This document shows positions 9,230 to 19,630 of a stretch of 64,000 nt of DNA, one piece after another. The translations under genes and the position numbers were made by a program. This DNA is from Noviherbaspirillum autotrophicum (GTDB lineage Bacteria; Pseudomonadota; Gammaproteobacteria; Burkholderiales; Burkholderiaceae_D): NCBI RefSeq assembly GCF_000818395.1, contig NZ_JWJG01000028.1, forward strand, positions 3,081,021-3,145,020, read 5' to 3'. The notes under the pieces were generated by a model, which saw nothing but the letters and a program-made list of their open reading frames with translations, was not told the DNA's origin and made no database searches. Numbering within the stretch: the stretch's first letter is position 1; every line of letters starts with the position of its first letter.

Positions 9230-10035
9230 GTCAGGCTCCGATGCAGCACCACTTCCAGCACAAAGCGGCTACCGACGTAAGCCAGCAACAAGGTCGCGAA
9301 CCCGGTCAGCGTAAACCGCAGCGCCGTCTTGCCGCGCCAGCCGCGCCAGAAGCGCCCAGCCAGCAGCAGCCCGAACAATGCCCAGGACAGCATGGTGAAA
9401 ATGGTTTTGTGGTCCCATTTGAACGCCATGCCGAACAGTTGCTCCGAAAACACCACGCCCGACAGCACTGTCAGGGTCAGCAGGCCGAAGCCGAATGCAA
9501 TCAGGCGAAACAGCAGCCGCTCCATCGTCAGCAAGGCCGGCAACCGCTCGATGGCCACATCCAGCCAGCCGCCTTTCGATGCTTCCGAAGGCGTATGCAG
9601 CCGCGACTCCTGAACCGCCATCAGCATGGCGTGAAACGCGGCGATAGTGAGTGTGCTGTAGGCCAGGATCGCAATCGCGATATGCCAGGGAAACAAGGAC
9701 GATTTTCCTTCCAGCGGCACGACGCTGCCTGGGAACAGGACGGGCAAGACGACCGCGACGGCGGCCGTCGGCAACACCAGCACGCGCAAACCGTCCAGCG
9801 AAAAATTACGGTTTTCCAGCCAGAAGGCGGCCACCGACACCCACAATGTCGCCGACAGCACGATCGCAAAGCCTATGCGCAAGGTGCCCGGCGCGATCAT
9901 ATCCGCCCACAGGGCGCCGCCATGCAGCAGCCAGGCGAGCGCGGTGCCGGCCGAAAGCACGATGCGTTGCCGCGATGGCAAAAATCCGCAGGCGACATAA
10001 AGCAGCGCCGCCAGAACAAAGAAGTATGTGTACAT
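9226..10035 (-). CDS. CcsA/YpjD-type cytochrome c assembly-related inner membrane protein
   Basis: The 269-residue product has about eight hydrophobic segments and the signature of the CcsA/HemX group: conserved His in FPWHIAIAILAYS (about residue 131), AFHAML and KWDHKTIFTMLSWALFG near the C-terminus. E. coli YpjD, the nearest well-known relative, is also encoded next to ffh. CcsA members handle heme in cytochrome c maturation; for the YpjD branch the role is unsettled, so I give no symbol. I chose ATG 10035 (MYTYFFVL), which begins the first membrane helix; an upstream in-frame ATG would add 24 residues with no family likeness. No clear Shine-Dalgarno. Divergent from ffh. Confidence 0.8.
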   Translation of the reverse strand: MYTYFFVLAALLYVACGFLPSRQRIVLSAGTALAWLLHGGALWADMIAPGTLRIGFAIVLSATLWVSVAAFWLENRNFSLDGLRVLVLPTAAVAVVLPVLFPGSVVPLEGKSSLFPWHIAIAILAYSTLTIAAFHAMLMAVQESRLHTPSEASKGGWLDVAIERLPALLTMERLLFRLIAFGFGLLTLTVLSGVVFSEQLFGMAFKWDHKTIFTMLSWALFGLLLAGRFWRGWRGKTALRFTLTGFATLLLAYVGSRFVLEVVLHRSLT

Positions 10036-10329
10036 CGCACAAAGAAATGATGAGCAGACTTCGAGTTTACACCATGTAAGGCTGCGACCGACGGCGCCTG
10101 CCGCCAAAGCGCGAGGACTTTCTCCGCCCGGATCGCGGCATTTGACGGCATGTATTCAACGCACCGGTCGTTCGCTGCCAGAGGCGCCATTCGCGCCCTC
10201 GCCGGGCGGTTCCGGATTTTCATTGATGCATCCTGCCAGGGCCGGCAAGCAGGCCTCATCGGTTAAAATGACTTGTTCTCGATGCCGCTTCCGCGCGGCG
10301 CCCACCCATTTCTTGCTCGTTCGACACCC

Positions 10330-11697
10330 ATGCTAGATAACCTGACTCAACGACTGGCCAAAGTCGTCAAAACAATGCGCGGGGAAGCGCGCCTGACCGA
10401 ATCCAATACCGCCGAAATGCTGCGCGAAGTGCGCCTGGCCCTGCTGGAGGCCGACGTCGCCCTGCCCGCGGTGCGCGAATTCATCGCGCGCGTCAAGGAA
10501 AAGGCCCTCGGCGAAGAAGTGATCGGCTCGCTCACGCCCGGCCAGGCGCTGGTAGGCGTGGTGCAGCGCGAACTGGCTGCGCTCATGGGCGCCGATCTGG
10601 GGCCGGAAGCCGCGCAGCTGAACTTCGCCACCCAGCCGCCCGCTGTCATCCTGATGGCCGGCCTGCAGGGCGCCGGCAAGACGACCACCGTCGGCAAACT
10701 CGCCAAGTACCTGCGCGAACAGAAAAAGAAAAAGGTGCTGACGGTCTCGGCCGACGTCTATCGTCCCGCCGCGATCGGACAATTGCAAACTGTTACCAGC
10801 CAGGTCGGCGCCGACTTCTTTCCCTCCTCGGCGACCGACAAGCCGGTCGCAATCGCGCAGGCTGCCCTCGATTACGCGAAAAAGCATTACCACGACGTGC
10901 TGATCGTCGATACCGCCGGCCGGCTGGGCATCGACGAAGCGATGATGCAGGAAATCGCCGCCCTGCACGCCGCGCTGCAACCGATTGAAACGCTGTTCGT
11001 GGTCGACGCCATGCTTGGCCAGGATGCAATCAATACCGCCAAGGCGTTCAACGATGCCCTGCCGCTGACCGGCGTGGTGCTGACCAAGCTCGACGGCGAC
11101 GCCCGCGGCGGCGCCGCGCTGTCGGTGCGGCATATCACTGGCAAGCCGATCAAGTTCGCCGGCGTGGCCGAAAAGCTGGATGGCCTGGAAGCGTTCGATC
11201 CGCAGCGCATGGCCAACCGCATTCTCGGCATGGGCGACATCCTGGCGCTGGTCGAGGAAGCAAAAAAAGGCGTCGACATCGCCGCCGCCAAGGACTTGGC
11301 AGAAAAGGTCAAGGCCGGCGGCAAATTCGACCTGAACGATTTCAAGGCCCAGATCAGCCAAATGAAGAAGATGGGCGGACTGTCCGGCCTGATGGACAAA
11401 CTGCCGGCGCAGTTCCAGCAAGCCGCCGGCAACGCCGACATGTCGCAAGCCGAAAAGCAGGTGCGCCGCATGGAAGGCATCATCAATGCGATGACGCCAG
11501 CCGAACGCGCCAAGCCAGACCTGATCAAGGCATCGCGCAAGCGCCGCATCGCCGCCGGCGCCGGCGTGCAGGTACAGGAAGTCAACCGCATGCTGTCGCA
11601 GTTCGAGCAGATGCAGTCGATGATGAAAAAACTCAAGGGCGGCGGCATGATGAAGATGATGCGCAGCATGAAGGGCATGTTGCCCGGCATGCGCTAA
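10330..11697 (+). CDS. ffh: Signal recognition particle GTPase Ffh
   Basis: Ffh binds 4.5S RNA and signal sequences of nascent membrane proteins and delivers ribosomes to FtsY. 455 residues (E. coli 453). N-domain about 1-90; GTPase G-domain with G1 GLQGAGKTT (111-119), G3 DTAGR (194-198) and G4 TKLD (252-255); methionine-rich M-domain from about 325, ending in repeated Met/Lys/Gly (MMKMMRSMKGMLPGMR). I chose ATG 10330 (MLDNLTQRL), the family start; the upstream in-frame ATG at 10273 adds 19 unrelated residues. A TTAAAAT sequence near 10261-10268 could be a -10 element but lacks a good -35. Confidence 0.97.
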   Translation: MLDNLTQRLAKVVKTMRGEARLTESNTAEMLREVRLALLEADVALPAVREFIARVKEKALGEEVIGSLTPGQALVGVVQRELAALMGADLGPEAAQLNFATQPPAVILMAGLQGAGKTTTVGKLAKYLREQKKKKVLTVSADVYRPAAIGQLQTVTSQVGADFFPSSATDKPVAIAQAALDYAKKHYHDVLIVDTAGRLGIDEAMMQEIAALHAALQPIETLFVVDAMLGQDAINTAKAFNDALPLTGVVLTKLDGDARGGAALSVRHITGKPIKFAGVAEKLDGLEAFDPQRMANRILGMGDILALVEEAKKGVDIAAAKDLAEKVKAGGKFDLNDFKAQISQMKKMGGLSGLMDKLPAQFQQAAGNADMSQAEKQVRRMEGIINAMTPAERAKPDLIKASRKRRIAAGAGVQVQEVNRMLSQFEQMQSMMKKLKGGGMMKMMRSMKGMLPGMR

Positions 11698-12054
11698 CCG
11701 CCCCTCTTTACCGCCCCCGCAAAGCCGGCGGACCAGCCCTGGTCAACGCCGGCATTCCCTCCCAGGCCCTCGCCTCCGCCTTCGGGTACTAATACTGAAT
11801 TAATACCGACGTACCTTCTTGCCGCACCTGCCACGGGTGCGCAGTAGCCCGACGCTCAACTATCTCCGCGCCAGCACGCCCGCCGTTTCACCGTATCGTT
11901 TGCGCGCCGCCCCAATGAAGATCCCGTAGCGGCCTTGACACAAAATCATGCAAAAACGATCAAAAAATACTTGCATCCCTAGGAAAAGCGCACCACTATT
12001 AGCGTTGCGTAATAGACGCAATTTCCCAACACACTTTGTGAAGGAGGCTTGAAG
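11698..12054. other. Intergenic region between ffh and the SWIB gene
   Basis: No gene recognised in 357 bases. The right half is A-rich. A perfect -35 (TTGACA, 11935-11940) is present without a good -10 at 17 bp. A small inverted repeat TTGCGT-5-ACGCAA (12005-12021) sits just upstream of the Shine-Dalgarno AAGGAGG (12041-12047). No terminator is obvious after ffh. Confidence 0.4.
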
Positions 12055-12552
12055 ATGGCAACAGCCAAAAAACCAGCGGCCAAGACAGCCGCCAAGAAGC
12101 CCGCTGCGAAGAAAGCCGCAGCAAAACCAGCAGCAAAGAAGGCAGCTCCTGCCAAGAAGGCCGCCCCGGCCAAAAAGGCCGCAGCCAAGCCCGTAGCAAA
12201 GAAAGCAGCAGCCAAGCCGGCAGCGAAGAAAGCGGCCCCGGCCAAGAAGGCAGCAGCCAAGCCCGTAGCAAAGAAAGCAGCAGCCAAACCGAAAGTCGCG
12301 CGCAAGCCGAACGCCGCATTCATGAAGCCGCTGACGCCTTCGGAAACGCTGGGCGCAGTTATCGGCGCCAGCCCGCTGCCGCGCACCGAAGTCACCAAGA
12401 AAGTCTGGGACTACATCAAGAAGAACAAGCTGCAAGACGAGGCAAACAAGCGCATGATCAATGCGGATGACAAGCTCAAAGCCGTGTTTGGCGGAAAGAA
12501 GCAAGTGTCGATGTTCGAAATGACCAAGCTCATTTCCAGTCACTTGCAATAA
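12055..12552 (+). CDS. Histone H1-like tail fused to a SWIB/MDM2 domain
   Basis: A 165-residue protein in two parts. Residues 1 to about 83 are a low-complexity tail of AAKKAAPAKK-type repeats, strongly basic, resembling eukaryotic histone H1 tails and bacterial H1-like proteins. Residues about 88-165 form a SWIB/MDM2-type domain: PLTPSETLGAVIG, PLPRTEVTKKVWDYIKKN, INADDKLKAVFGGK and VSMFEMTKLISSHL are all recognisable. SWIB domains are known from chromatin remodellers and from Chlamydia and some Proteobacteria. A nucleoid-associated or transcription role is inference. The start is ATG 12055 with AAGGAGG seven bases upstream; a TTG two codons earlier is not needed. The tail resembles the gene at 1-90. 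Confidence 0.9.
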   Translation: MATAKKPAAKTAAKKPAAKKAAAKPAAKKAAPAKKAAPAKKAAAKPVAKKAAAKPAAKKAAPAKKAAAKPVAKKAAAKPKVARKPNAAFMKPLTPSETLGAVIGASPLPRTEVTKKVWDYIKKNKLQDEANKRMINADDKLKAVFGGKKQVSMFEMTKLISSHLQ

Positions 12553-12573
12553 TGTTCCTTCCAGTGGCCAAAC

Positions 12574-12603
12574 AAAAACGCCCGCATCGCGCGGGCGTTT
12601 TTG
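12574..12603. terminator. Bidirectional terminator between SWIB gene and transglycosylase gene
   Basis: AAAAACGCCCGC-atc-GCGCGGGCGTTTTT: GC-rich stem with A-run and T-run on either side, placed between two convergent genes, so it can serve both. Confidence 0.85.
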
Positions 12604-12622
12604 TTGGTGCCGACGCATGCGC

Positions 12623-13288
12623 TTATCGCACCGTGGCCGCCTTCTGATCGGGCCTGTACTCGACCGTCGTCGCATCCGGCTTGATTTCCCACTTCTTCCA
12701 CGCCGCCAAGACCGCATTCGGATATTCCGGACGTCCGCGACTGCCGTTGTAACGGCCGAGCGCGAGATACAGGTTGCCACGCTCCATGTCGAGATACATG
12801 CGCAATATCGCGCAGCCATAGCGCAGGTTGGTCTGCATATGAAACAGCTTCCTGCGGTCGCCGTCGCCGATGACACGCGTCCAGAACGGCATCACCTGCA
12901 TGAAGCCATGTGCCCCTACCGGCGACACCGCATATTTGCGAAAGGCGGACTCGACCTGGATCAGTCCCAGCACCAGCGCCGGATCCAGCCCTGCGCGCTT
13001 TGCCTCATACCACGCTGTTTCGAGGAATTCCTTCCGCAATTGCCAGTCCGGCAGCTGCTTTTTCAGCCGTTCGGACATCTCGCCCAGCCAGCGCAGGTAC
13101 TTGATGCGCTCGCCGATATCGGAAAACTGCGGGCGTGGCGGACGCGCATCGGCTACCGCCTTGGACAGCGCGATGCGCACCGAATCGGCCAGCGCTTCTT
13201 CCTTCTGATTTCCGGCCGTCGCGGCGCCACATAAAAGCAGCGCCGCGGCCCCGACAGCCAGCCGGCGCGACAAATACCTCACAACCAA
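12623..13288 (-). CDS. Exported lytic transglycosylase (SLT domain)
   Basis: The protein would cut the MurNAc-GlcNAc bond of peptidoglycan in the periplasm, leaving 1,6-anhydro ends. Residues 1 to about 26 form a Sec signal peptide (VGAAALLLCGAATAG); the cysteine at 20 is not in a proper lipobox, so I do not call a lipoprotein. The SLT domain follows, with the catalytic glutamate probably E113 in GLIQVESAFRKYAVS and the typical GAHGFMQVMP and RYNGSRGRPEYP segments. Length 221. It ends next to the SWIB gene terminator and starts 10 bases downstream of the proS stop, so it is probably cotranscribed with proS. It makes the anhydromuropeptides that AmpD, also in this window, processes. Confidence 0.88.
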   Translation of the reverse strand: MVVRYLSRRLAVGAAALLLCGAATAGNQKEEALADSVRIALSKAVADARPPRPQFSDIGERIKYLRWLGEMSERLKKQLPDWQLRKEFLETAWYEAKRAGLDPALVLGLIQVESAFRKYAVSPVGAHGFMQVMPFWTRVIGDGDRRKLFHMQTNLRYGCAILRMYLDMERGNLYLALGRYNGSRGRPEYPNAVLAAWKKWEIKPDATTVEYRPDQKAATVR

Positions 13289-13298
13289 GCCGCCGCCC

Positions 13299-15023
13299 TC
13301 ATGCCGCGATCCTGGCTTTCACGAAGTCGGCCATGTCCGCGACCGCTACAGCAGTGGCAGCGGGATCGCGCCGCCCCTGGTATTCCAGCTTGCCTTCTTT
13401 TAAGCCGCGCTCGCCGATCACCACGCGGTGCGGCACGCCGATCAGCTCCCAGTCGGCGAACATCACGCCCGGGCGCTCGCCACGATCGTCCAGGATGACA
13501 TCGACGCCGGAGGCCTGCAGCGCGGCATACAGCTTGTCCGTTTCCGCCTTGACCGCTTCGCTGCGGTCGTAGCCCATCGGGCACAGCACCACCTCGAATG
13601 GGGCGATTGCGGTCGGCCAGATGATGCCCTTGTCGTCGAAATTCTGCTCGATTGCGGCGCCGAGAATGCGGGTCACGCCGATGCCGTAGCAGCCCATCTG
13701 CATCAGTTGCGGCTTGCCGCTCTCGTCAAGATACGTCGCTTTCATGTCTTCGGAATAGCGGGTGCCGAGCTGGAACACATGGCCGACCTCGATGCCGCGC
13801 TGGATCGCCAGCACGCCCTTGCCGTCCGGCGAGGCGTCGCCGGCGACGACGTTGCGCAGGTCGGCCACCACAGGTTCGGGGAGATCGCGCCCCCAGTTGG
13901 CGCCGATATAGTGGAAATCCTCCTCGTTGGCGCCGCACACGAAGTCGCTCATGGCCGCGACGGTGCGGTCGGCGACGACCTTGACCGGCTTTTTGGTCCC
14001 GATCGGGCCAAGATAGCCAGGCCTGGTGCCGAAGTGCTCGACGATTTCTGCCTCGGTCGCGAAGCGGTACGCGCCCAGGCCAGGGATCTTGCTGGCCTTG
14101 ACCTCGTTGAGGTCATGGTCGCCGCGCAGCATCAGCAACCAGACTTCCGCGTCCGCGTCTTCCCGGTCCACCGCCAGCACGATCGACTTGACGGTCTGCG
14201 ACAGCGGCAGTCCAAGCAGCTTGGCGACATCCTCGCACTTGGCCTTGCCCGGCGTCGGCGTCTTGGTCAACGCCTGAGCCGCCGCTGCGCGCGGCGCAGA
14301 TGGCGCAACCGCCTCGGCCGCTTCGATGTTGGCCGCGTAATCGGAATCCGGGCAGTACACCAGCGCGTCCTCGCCGGTGTCGGCGATCACATGGAATTCA
14401 TGCGAACCGGAGCCGCCGATCGCGCCGTTGTCAGCCGCAACCGCGCGGAACTGGAGGCCGAAGCGGTCGAAAATGCGTACATAGGCGTCGTACATGATCT
14501 GGTAGGACTGCTGCATGCCAGCCGCGTCGCGGTCGAATGAATACGCGTCCTTCATGGTGAATTCGCGACCGCGCATCAGGCCGAAGCGCGGACGGCGCTC
14601 GTCGCGGAACTTGGTCTGGATGTGGTAAAAGTTGATCGGCAGCTGGCGGTACGATTTGACCTCGGTGCGCACCACGTCGGTGATCACTTCCTCGGACGTC
14701 GGCTGGATCGCATAGTCGCGGCCGTGACGGTCTTTCACCCGCATCAATTCCGGCCCCATCTTGTCCCAGCGCCCGGTTTCCTGCCACAGTTCGGCCGGCT
14801 GCACCACCGGCATCAGCAGCTCGACGGCGCCGGCGCGGTTCATCTCTTCGCGAATGATGTTTTCCACCTTGCGGATGATGCGCAAGCCCATCGGCATATA
14901 GGTATAAATGCCAGAGCCGAGGCGTTTGATCATCCCGGCGCGCATCATCAGTTTATGGCTGATGATCTCGGCGTCGGACGGTGCTTCTTTTAACGTAGAA
15001 ATAAAAAATCGAGATGCGCGCAT
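13299..15023 (-). CDS. proS: Prolyl-tRNA synthetase (bacterial type, with editing domain)
   Basis: Charges tRNA-Pro with proline. The 574-residue product follows the bacterial ProS plan: class II catalytic core with motif 2 region [17 protein letters not shown] (about 140-156), an inserted editing domain (about 225-405) that hydrolyses Ala-tRNA-Pro, and a C-terminal anticodon-binding domain (about 475-570). The usual opening [19 protein letters not shown] supports the ATG at 15023. It is divergent from rppH and followed after 10 bases by the transglycosylase gene. The tRNA-Pro(CGG) gene in this window is one of its substrates. Confidence 0.97.
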   Translation of the reverse strand: MRASRFFISTLKEAPSDAEIISHKLMMRAGMIKRLGSGIYTYMPMGLRIIRKVENIIREEMNRAGAVELLMPVVQPAELWQETGRWDKMGPELMRVKDRHGRDYAIQPTSEEVITDVVRTEVKSYRQLPINFYHIQTKFRDERRPRFGLMRGREFTMKDAYSFDRDAAGMQQSYQIMYDAYVRIFDRFGLQFRAVAADNGAIGGSGSHEFHVIADTGEDALVYCPDSDYAANIEAAEAVAPSAPRAAAAQALTKTPTPGKAKCEDVAKLLGLPLSQTVKSIVLAVDREDADAEVWLLMLRGDHDLNEVKASKIPGLGAYRFATEAEIVEHFGTRPGYLGPIGTKKPVKVVADRTVAAMSDFVCGANEEDFHYIGANWGRDLPEPVVADLRNVVAGDASPDGKGVLAIQRGIEVGHVFQLGTRYSEDMKATYLDESGKPQLMQMGCYGIGVTRILGAAIEQNFDDKGIIWPTAIAPFEVVLCPMGYDRSEAVKAETDKLYAALQASGVDVILDDRGERPGVMFADWELIGVPHRVVIGERGLKEGKLEYQGRRDPAATAVAVADMADFVKARIAA

Positions 15024-15053
15024 GGCGGTGAATTCTTTTTAAAAAGAGAGGGT

Positions 15054-15059
15054 TATAAT
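15054..15059 (+). promoter_or_regulatory. Probable -10 element for rppH
   Basis: A perfect TATAAT in the proS-rppH divergent region, on the plus strand. No good -35 lies 16-18 bp upstream (the region is TTCTTTTTAAAAAG). The 5' leader to rppH would be about 155 bases. Confidence 0.45.
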
Positions 15060-15222
15060 CGACTCAATTTTAAAGGATTAGCTGGCTGATGCATCCATTC
15101 TTCCTACATTTGATTCGCGCCCGGACCGATAACGCAGCCCGGGGCTGCACCAGCGCGAAATCGCGCATGCAAAATTGGTAACGAAGAGAGGCATCTAGCC
15201 GCAGAAAGTTTTGAGGTGCAAT

Positions 15223-15810
15223 ATGCTGGATCGTGAAGGCTTCCGCCCGAACGTCGGCATTATCCTGCTTAACACCCGTAACGAGGTGTGGTGGGGGAAG
15301 CGGGTGCGCGAGCATTCGTGGCAATTTCCGCAGGGCGGCATCAAGTTCGGGGAAACGCCAGAGCAGGCCATGTATCGCGAACTGGAAGAGGAAGTCGGCC
15401 TGAAGGCAGAACACGTCAAGATCATTGGGCGTACCCGTGACTGGCTGCGTTACGAAGTGCCGGACCGTTTCATCAAACGCGAAATCCGCGGCCATTACCG
15501 GGGACAGAAACAGATCTGGTTCCTGCTGCGCATGGTCGGACGCGACTGCGATATCAATTTGCGCTGTACCGACCATCCGGAATTCGATGCATGGCGTTGG
15601 CACGACTACTGGGTGCCGCTGGATGTCGTCATCGAATTCAAGCGTGAAGTCTATCAAAAGGCACTGCAGGAATTGTCGCGCTTTCTGTCGCGCCCGTCTT
15701 CGCATGGCTCGCACCGACACGGGGCGCGCTATCTGCGCCAGAGCCATGCCGGCGGGCGCAGCACGGCGGAGGAACAACCGTCCGCCGCAAAACCAAAAAT
15801 CGAGGAATAG
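15223..15810 (+). CDS. rppH: RNA pyrophosphohydrolase RppH
   Basis: RppH removes pyrophosphate from the 5' end of mRNAs and so starts RNase E-dependent decay. The Nudix box [17 protein letters not shown] plus EEEVGL spans residues 38-60 and has all catalytic glutamates. The opening [17 protein letters not shown] fixes the start at 15223; an upstream in-frame ATG adds four residues only. Length 195, with a low-complexity, charged tail after about 160 as in other betaproteobacterial RppH. The next gene (CNP1-like) starts nine bases after the stop. Confidence 0.95.
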   Translation: MLDREGFRPNVGIILLNTRNEVWWGKRVREHSWQFPQGGIKFGETPEQAMYRELEEEVGLKAEHVKIIGRTRDWLRYEVPDRFIKREIRGHYRGQKQIWFLLRMVGRDCDINLRCTDHPEFDAWRWHDYWVPLDVVIEFKREVYQKALQELSRFLSRPSSHGSHRHGARYLRQSHAGGRSTAEEQPSAAKPKIEE

Positions 15811-15818
15811 CTGGTTTT

Positions 15819-16364
15819 ATGTTGATGAAATCCCGATCGACTGCCCAATATTTCAGGGCATCGGCATTGCTGTTACTGCTGACCGGCGCCGCCGCTGTCC
15901 ACGCCCAACCGAAGTTCGAAGAAGATTTCGACGATCAGGAAAAGCCGTGGCAAGAGATTGCGGTGCAGCTTCCGGCTGCGCCAACTCAACAGAATCTCCT
16001 GCCATTCTTTGTCAGCGCGACCGCCACCCAGTCATTCGCCATCGATGCCAAATCAGTTGCGGTCGGCCCCGACGGGGTCATCCGGTACACCTTGGTCGCC
16101 ACCAGCCAGGCCGGCGCGAAAAACATCAGTTACGAAGGCATCCGTTGCGCGACCTACGAGCGCAAGTTGTATGCATTCGGGCAGCCCGACGGCAGCTGGT
16201 CGCGCTCACGGCGAGATCAATGGGAGCGCATCAATACCAATGCCGCCAATCGCCACCATGCAGCCTTGTTCAAGGATTATTTCTGCAACGAGAAGAGCGT
16301 CGCCGGCGACGCGGACGACATCGTACGCAGGATCAGGTACGGCAAGACGTTAACGCCGCAGTAA
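15819..16364 (+). CDS. CNP1-like family exported protein
   Basis: A 181-residue protein with an N-terminal signal peptide (about 1-29, ALLLLLTGAAAVHAQ) and a domain matching the CNP1-like family, known from Neisseria CNP1 and common next to rppH in Betaproteobacteria. Two cysteines (IRCATYERK and DYFCNEK) could form a periplasmic disulfide. Function unknown. It starts eight bases after the rppH stop and is probably in the same transcript. Convergent with proB, with only 27 bases between them. Confidence 0.8.
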   Translation: MLMKSRSTAQYFRASALLLLLTGAAAVHAQPKFEEDFDDQEKPWQEIAVQLPAAPTQQNLLPFFVSATATQSFAIDAKSVAVGPDGVIRYTLVATSQAGAKNISYEGIRCATYERKLYAFGQPDGSWSRSRRDQWERINTNAANRHHAALFKDYFCNEKSVAGDADDIVRRIRYGKTLTPQ

Positions 16365-16391
16365 GAAAAACGGCGACGACAGCCACCGCGA

Positions 16392-17510
16392 TTAGAGCAG
16401 CACCATGTTATCGCGGTGAATCAGCTCCGGCTCTTCCACGAATCCCAGGATCGAGAGAATTTCCGTCGACGGCCGGCGCATGATGCGACGCGCCTCTGAA
16501 CTGGCGTAATTACTCATGCCGCGGGCAATCGGACGACCCGCCTCGTCAGTGCAAGTGATGACATCGCCGCGGCCAAATTCGCCGCTCACTTCAATCACGC
16601 CGATCGGCAGCAAGGACTTGCCTTCGGCGGACAGTTTTTGCACCGCCCCGGCATCGAGCATTACTCGCCCCGCAGTCTGCAAATGATCGGCCATCCACTG
16701 CTTGCGCGCAGTCAGATGGGCAGTCTGCGCCACCAGTTGCGTGCCGATTGCCTCGCCGCCGGCCAAGCGCGTGAGCACTTGGTCTTCCCGCCCCCAGGCA
16801 ATGACGGTGTGCGCACCGGAAGTCGCCGCACGCCTGGCAGCCAGAATCTTGGTCAGCATACCGCCGCGCCCGATGCCGGTACCGGCGCCGCCCGCCATCG
16901 CTTCCAGCGCCGGATCGCCCGCCTTCGCCTCGTGCACGAATTGCGCATGCGGATCCCTGCGCGGGTCGGCTGTGTACAAGCCCTTCTGGTCGGTCAGGAT
17001 GATCAGCGCATCGCCCTCGATCAGGTTAGCCACCAGCGCGCCCAGCGTGTCATTGTCGCCGAATTTGATCTCGTCGGTGACCACGGTATCGTTCTCGTTA
17101 ATGATCGGTACTACGCCCAGGCGCAAGAGCGTAAATAATGTCGACCGCGCATTCAGATAGCGCTCGCGGTCGGCCAGGTCAGCATGCGTTAGCAGCACTT
17201 GTGCGGTGCGAATTCCGTGATGCCGGAAACTGGTTTCGTAAATCTGCGCCAACCCCATCTGCCCAACCGCTGCGCACGCCTGCAGTTCATGCACGCCGGT
17301 CGGCCGCTTGTCGAAACCCAGCCGCTGCATCCCCTCCGCAATCGCCCCGGAACTGACCAGCACGACTTCCTTGCCGCGCGCGCGCAATTGCGCGATCTGT
17401 TCCGCCCATTTGGCAATCGCGCTGCTGTCGAGCCCCTTGCCATCGTTGGTAACGAGAGAGGATCCGACCTTGATGATGAGACGTTTAGCTTTTTGGATGA
17501 CCGAGTTCAT
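16392..17510 (-). CDS. proB: Glutamate 5-kinase
   Basis: First step of proline synthesis: phosphorylation of glutamate to gamma-glutamyl phosphate. 372 residues with an amino-acid kinase domain (about 8-260; [38 protein letters not shown]) and a C-terminal PUA domain (about 280-360), as in E. coli ProB. proA is not adjacent. It follows obgE by 78 bases in the rplU-rpmA-obgE-proB order usual for Betaproteobacteria. Feedback inhibition by proline is a family trait and not readable here. Confidence 0.96.
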   Translation of the reverse strand: MNSVIQKAKRLIIKVGSSLVTNDGKGLDSSAIAKWAEQIAQLRARGKEVVLVSSGAIAEGMQRLGFDKRPTGVHELQACAAVGQMGLAQIYETSFRHHGIRTAQVLLTHADLADRERYLNARSTLFTLLRLGVVPIINENDTVVTDEIKFGDNDTLGALVANLIEGDALIILTDQKGLYTADPRRDPHAQFVHEAKAGDPALEAMAGGAGTGIGRGGMLTKILAARRAATSGAHTVIAWGREDQVLTRLAGGEAIGTQLVAQTAHLTARKQWMADHLQTAGRVMLDAGAVQKLSAEGKSLLPIGVIEVSGEFGRGDVITCTDEAGRPIARGMSNYASSEARRIMRRPSTEILSILGFVEEPELIHRDNMVLL

Positions 17511-17588
17511 GTTTATCCCGGCACGGCGGCCACGTCACTCATGACCGTGACCTCCGCGTTTGCCGCGGCAGGCAGTTTTTGAAAATAT

Positions 17589-18707
<1,119 letters not shown>

Positions 18708-18728
18708 CTAAGTGTGATGCTAGAAACT

Positions 18729-18759
18729 AAAAAGGCCCTACCGTCGGCAGAGCCTTTTT
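18729..18759 (-). terminator. Terminator-like hairpin between rpmA and obgE
   Basis: On the minus strand, AAAAAGGC pairs with GCCTTTTT around an inner CTGCCG/CGGTAG pairing with one mismatch, ending in a T-run. It sits directly downstream of rpmA and about 30 bases before the obgE start, so it may terminate or attenuate the ribosomal-protein transcript. Confidence 0.65.
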
Positions 18760-18790
18760 GAAGGAAGGCTTGCGCCTTGACTGCTACCGA

Positions 18791-19048
18791 TCAGGCCGGG
18801 ACGATTGTCACGGTATGGCGCTGCAAGGCGCCCTTGGTGACGAACTTCACCGTGCCGTCGACCAGCGCGAACAGGGTGTGGTCCTTGCCCATGCCGACGT
18901 TTTCACCTGCATGCATCTTGGTGCCGCGTTGACGAACAATGATGCCGCCGGCGTTGATGCTTTGGCCGCCGTAAACTTTGACGCCCAGTCGTTTCGACTC
19001 GGAATCACGGCCGTTGCGCGTAGTGCCGCCGCCTTTTTTATGTGCCAT
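18791..19048 (-). CDS. rpmA: 50S ribosomal protein L27
   Basis: 85 residues with the standard L27 sequence ([47 protein letters not shown]). L27 sits near the peptidyl-transferase centre. The N-terminus has no processing extension. It follows rplU by 37 bases in the same operon. Confidence 0.98.
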   Translation of the reverse strand: MAHKKGGGTTRNGRDSESKRLGVKVYGGQSINAGGIIVRQRGTKMHAGENVGMGKDHTLFALVDGTVKFVTKGALQRHTVTIVPA

Positions 19049-19085
19049 TTAAAGACTCCTTGGTATCCGGTTAGCTCGACAACGC

Positions 19086-19397
19086 TTAGGCGTTGATCGA
19101 GACGATTTGCAATTCGGTGTAATTCTGACGATGGCCTTGACGCTTCTGGTAGTGCTTGCGGCGGCGCATCTTGAAAATCCGAACCTTATCATGGCGACCG
19201 TGCGCCACTACCGTAGCCTGGACCTTGGCACCTTCGACCAGCGGCGCACCGAATTTAATGGTGTCACCAGCGCCCACTGCGAGCACTTGATCAAGGGTGA
19301 TTTCGGAACCAATGTCAGCCGGTATCTGTTCTACTTTGAGTTTTTCGCCAGCAGCAACTTTATATTGTTTGCCGCCGGTTTTTATGACCGCGTACAT
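19086..19397 (-). CDS. rplU: 50S ribosomal protein L21
   Basis: 103 residues, the same length as E. coli L21, opening [19 protein letters not shown]. The ATG at 19397 is the family start; an in-frame ATG four codons upstream is unlikely. The C-terminus holds the typical [15 protein letters not shown]-like basic stretch (here [16 protein letters not shown]). First gene of the rplU-rpmA operon, driven by the promoter at 19473-19501. Confidence 0.98.
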   Translation of the reverse strand: MYAVIKTGGKQYKVAAGEKLKVEQIPADIGSEITLDQVLAVGAGDTIKFGAPLVEGAKVQATVVAHGRHDKVRIFKMRRRKHYQKRQGHRQNYTELQIVSINA

Positions 19398-19472
19398 GTG
19401 AAACCTCATCGAATGTTATTAATCAACTTTTCTTCCCAACTCGAAAATCAGCCGGAATCGGGAAAACCTCTA

Positions 19473-19501
19473 ATTATACATAGACTTAGATACTCAGTCA
19501 A
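19473..19501 (-). promoter_or_regulatory. Sigma-70 promoter for rplU-rpmA
   Basis: Minus strand: TTGACT (19496-19501), 17-bp spacer, perfect TATAAT (19473-19478). This is the best-matching promoter I saw in the window, as fits a ribosomal-protein operon. Expected start near 19466, giving a leader of about 70 bases. Confidence 0.85.
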
Positions 19502-19592
19502 AGCGTGAGTACCTCACATCAAGAAACATCAATTTTGCATCACGCTCCAGTCAGCCCCACGCCGAAGACGCTGCTTGATTCGGTTGTCATCG

Positions 19593-19598
19593 TATAAT
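19593..19598 (+). promoter_or_regulatory. Probable -10 element for ispB
   Basis: A perfect TATAAT about 33 bases upstream of the proposed ispB start. The -35 region is weak. It lies divergent from the rplU promoter. Confidence 0.5.
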
Positions 19599-19630
19599 GC
19601 ACGCCATTCACGATTTTTGCGGGTCTCATC

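Noticed and set aside
12061-12300. Minisatellite or CRISPR-like repeat
   Set aside because: The periodicity is the Ala/Lys codon pattern of the histone-like tail; units vary in length and have no spacer structure.
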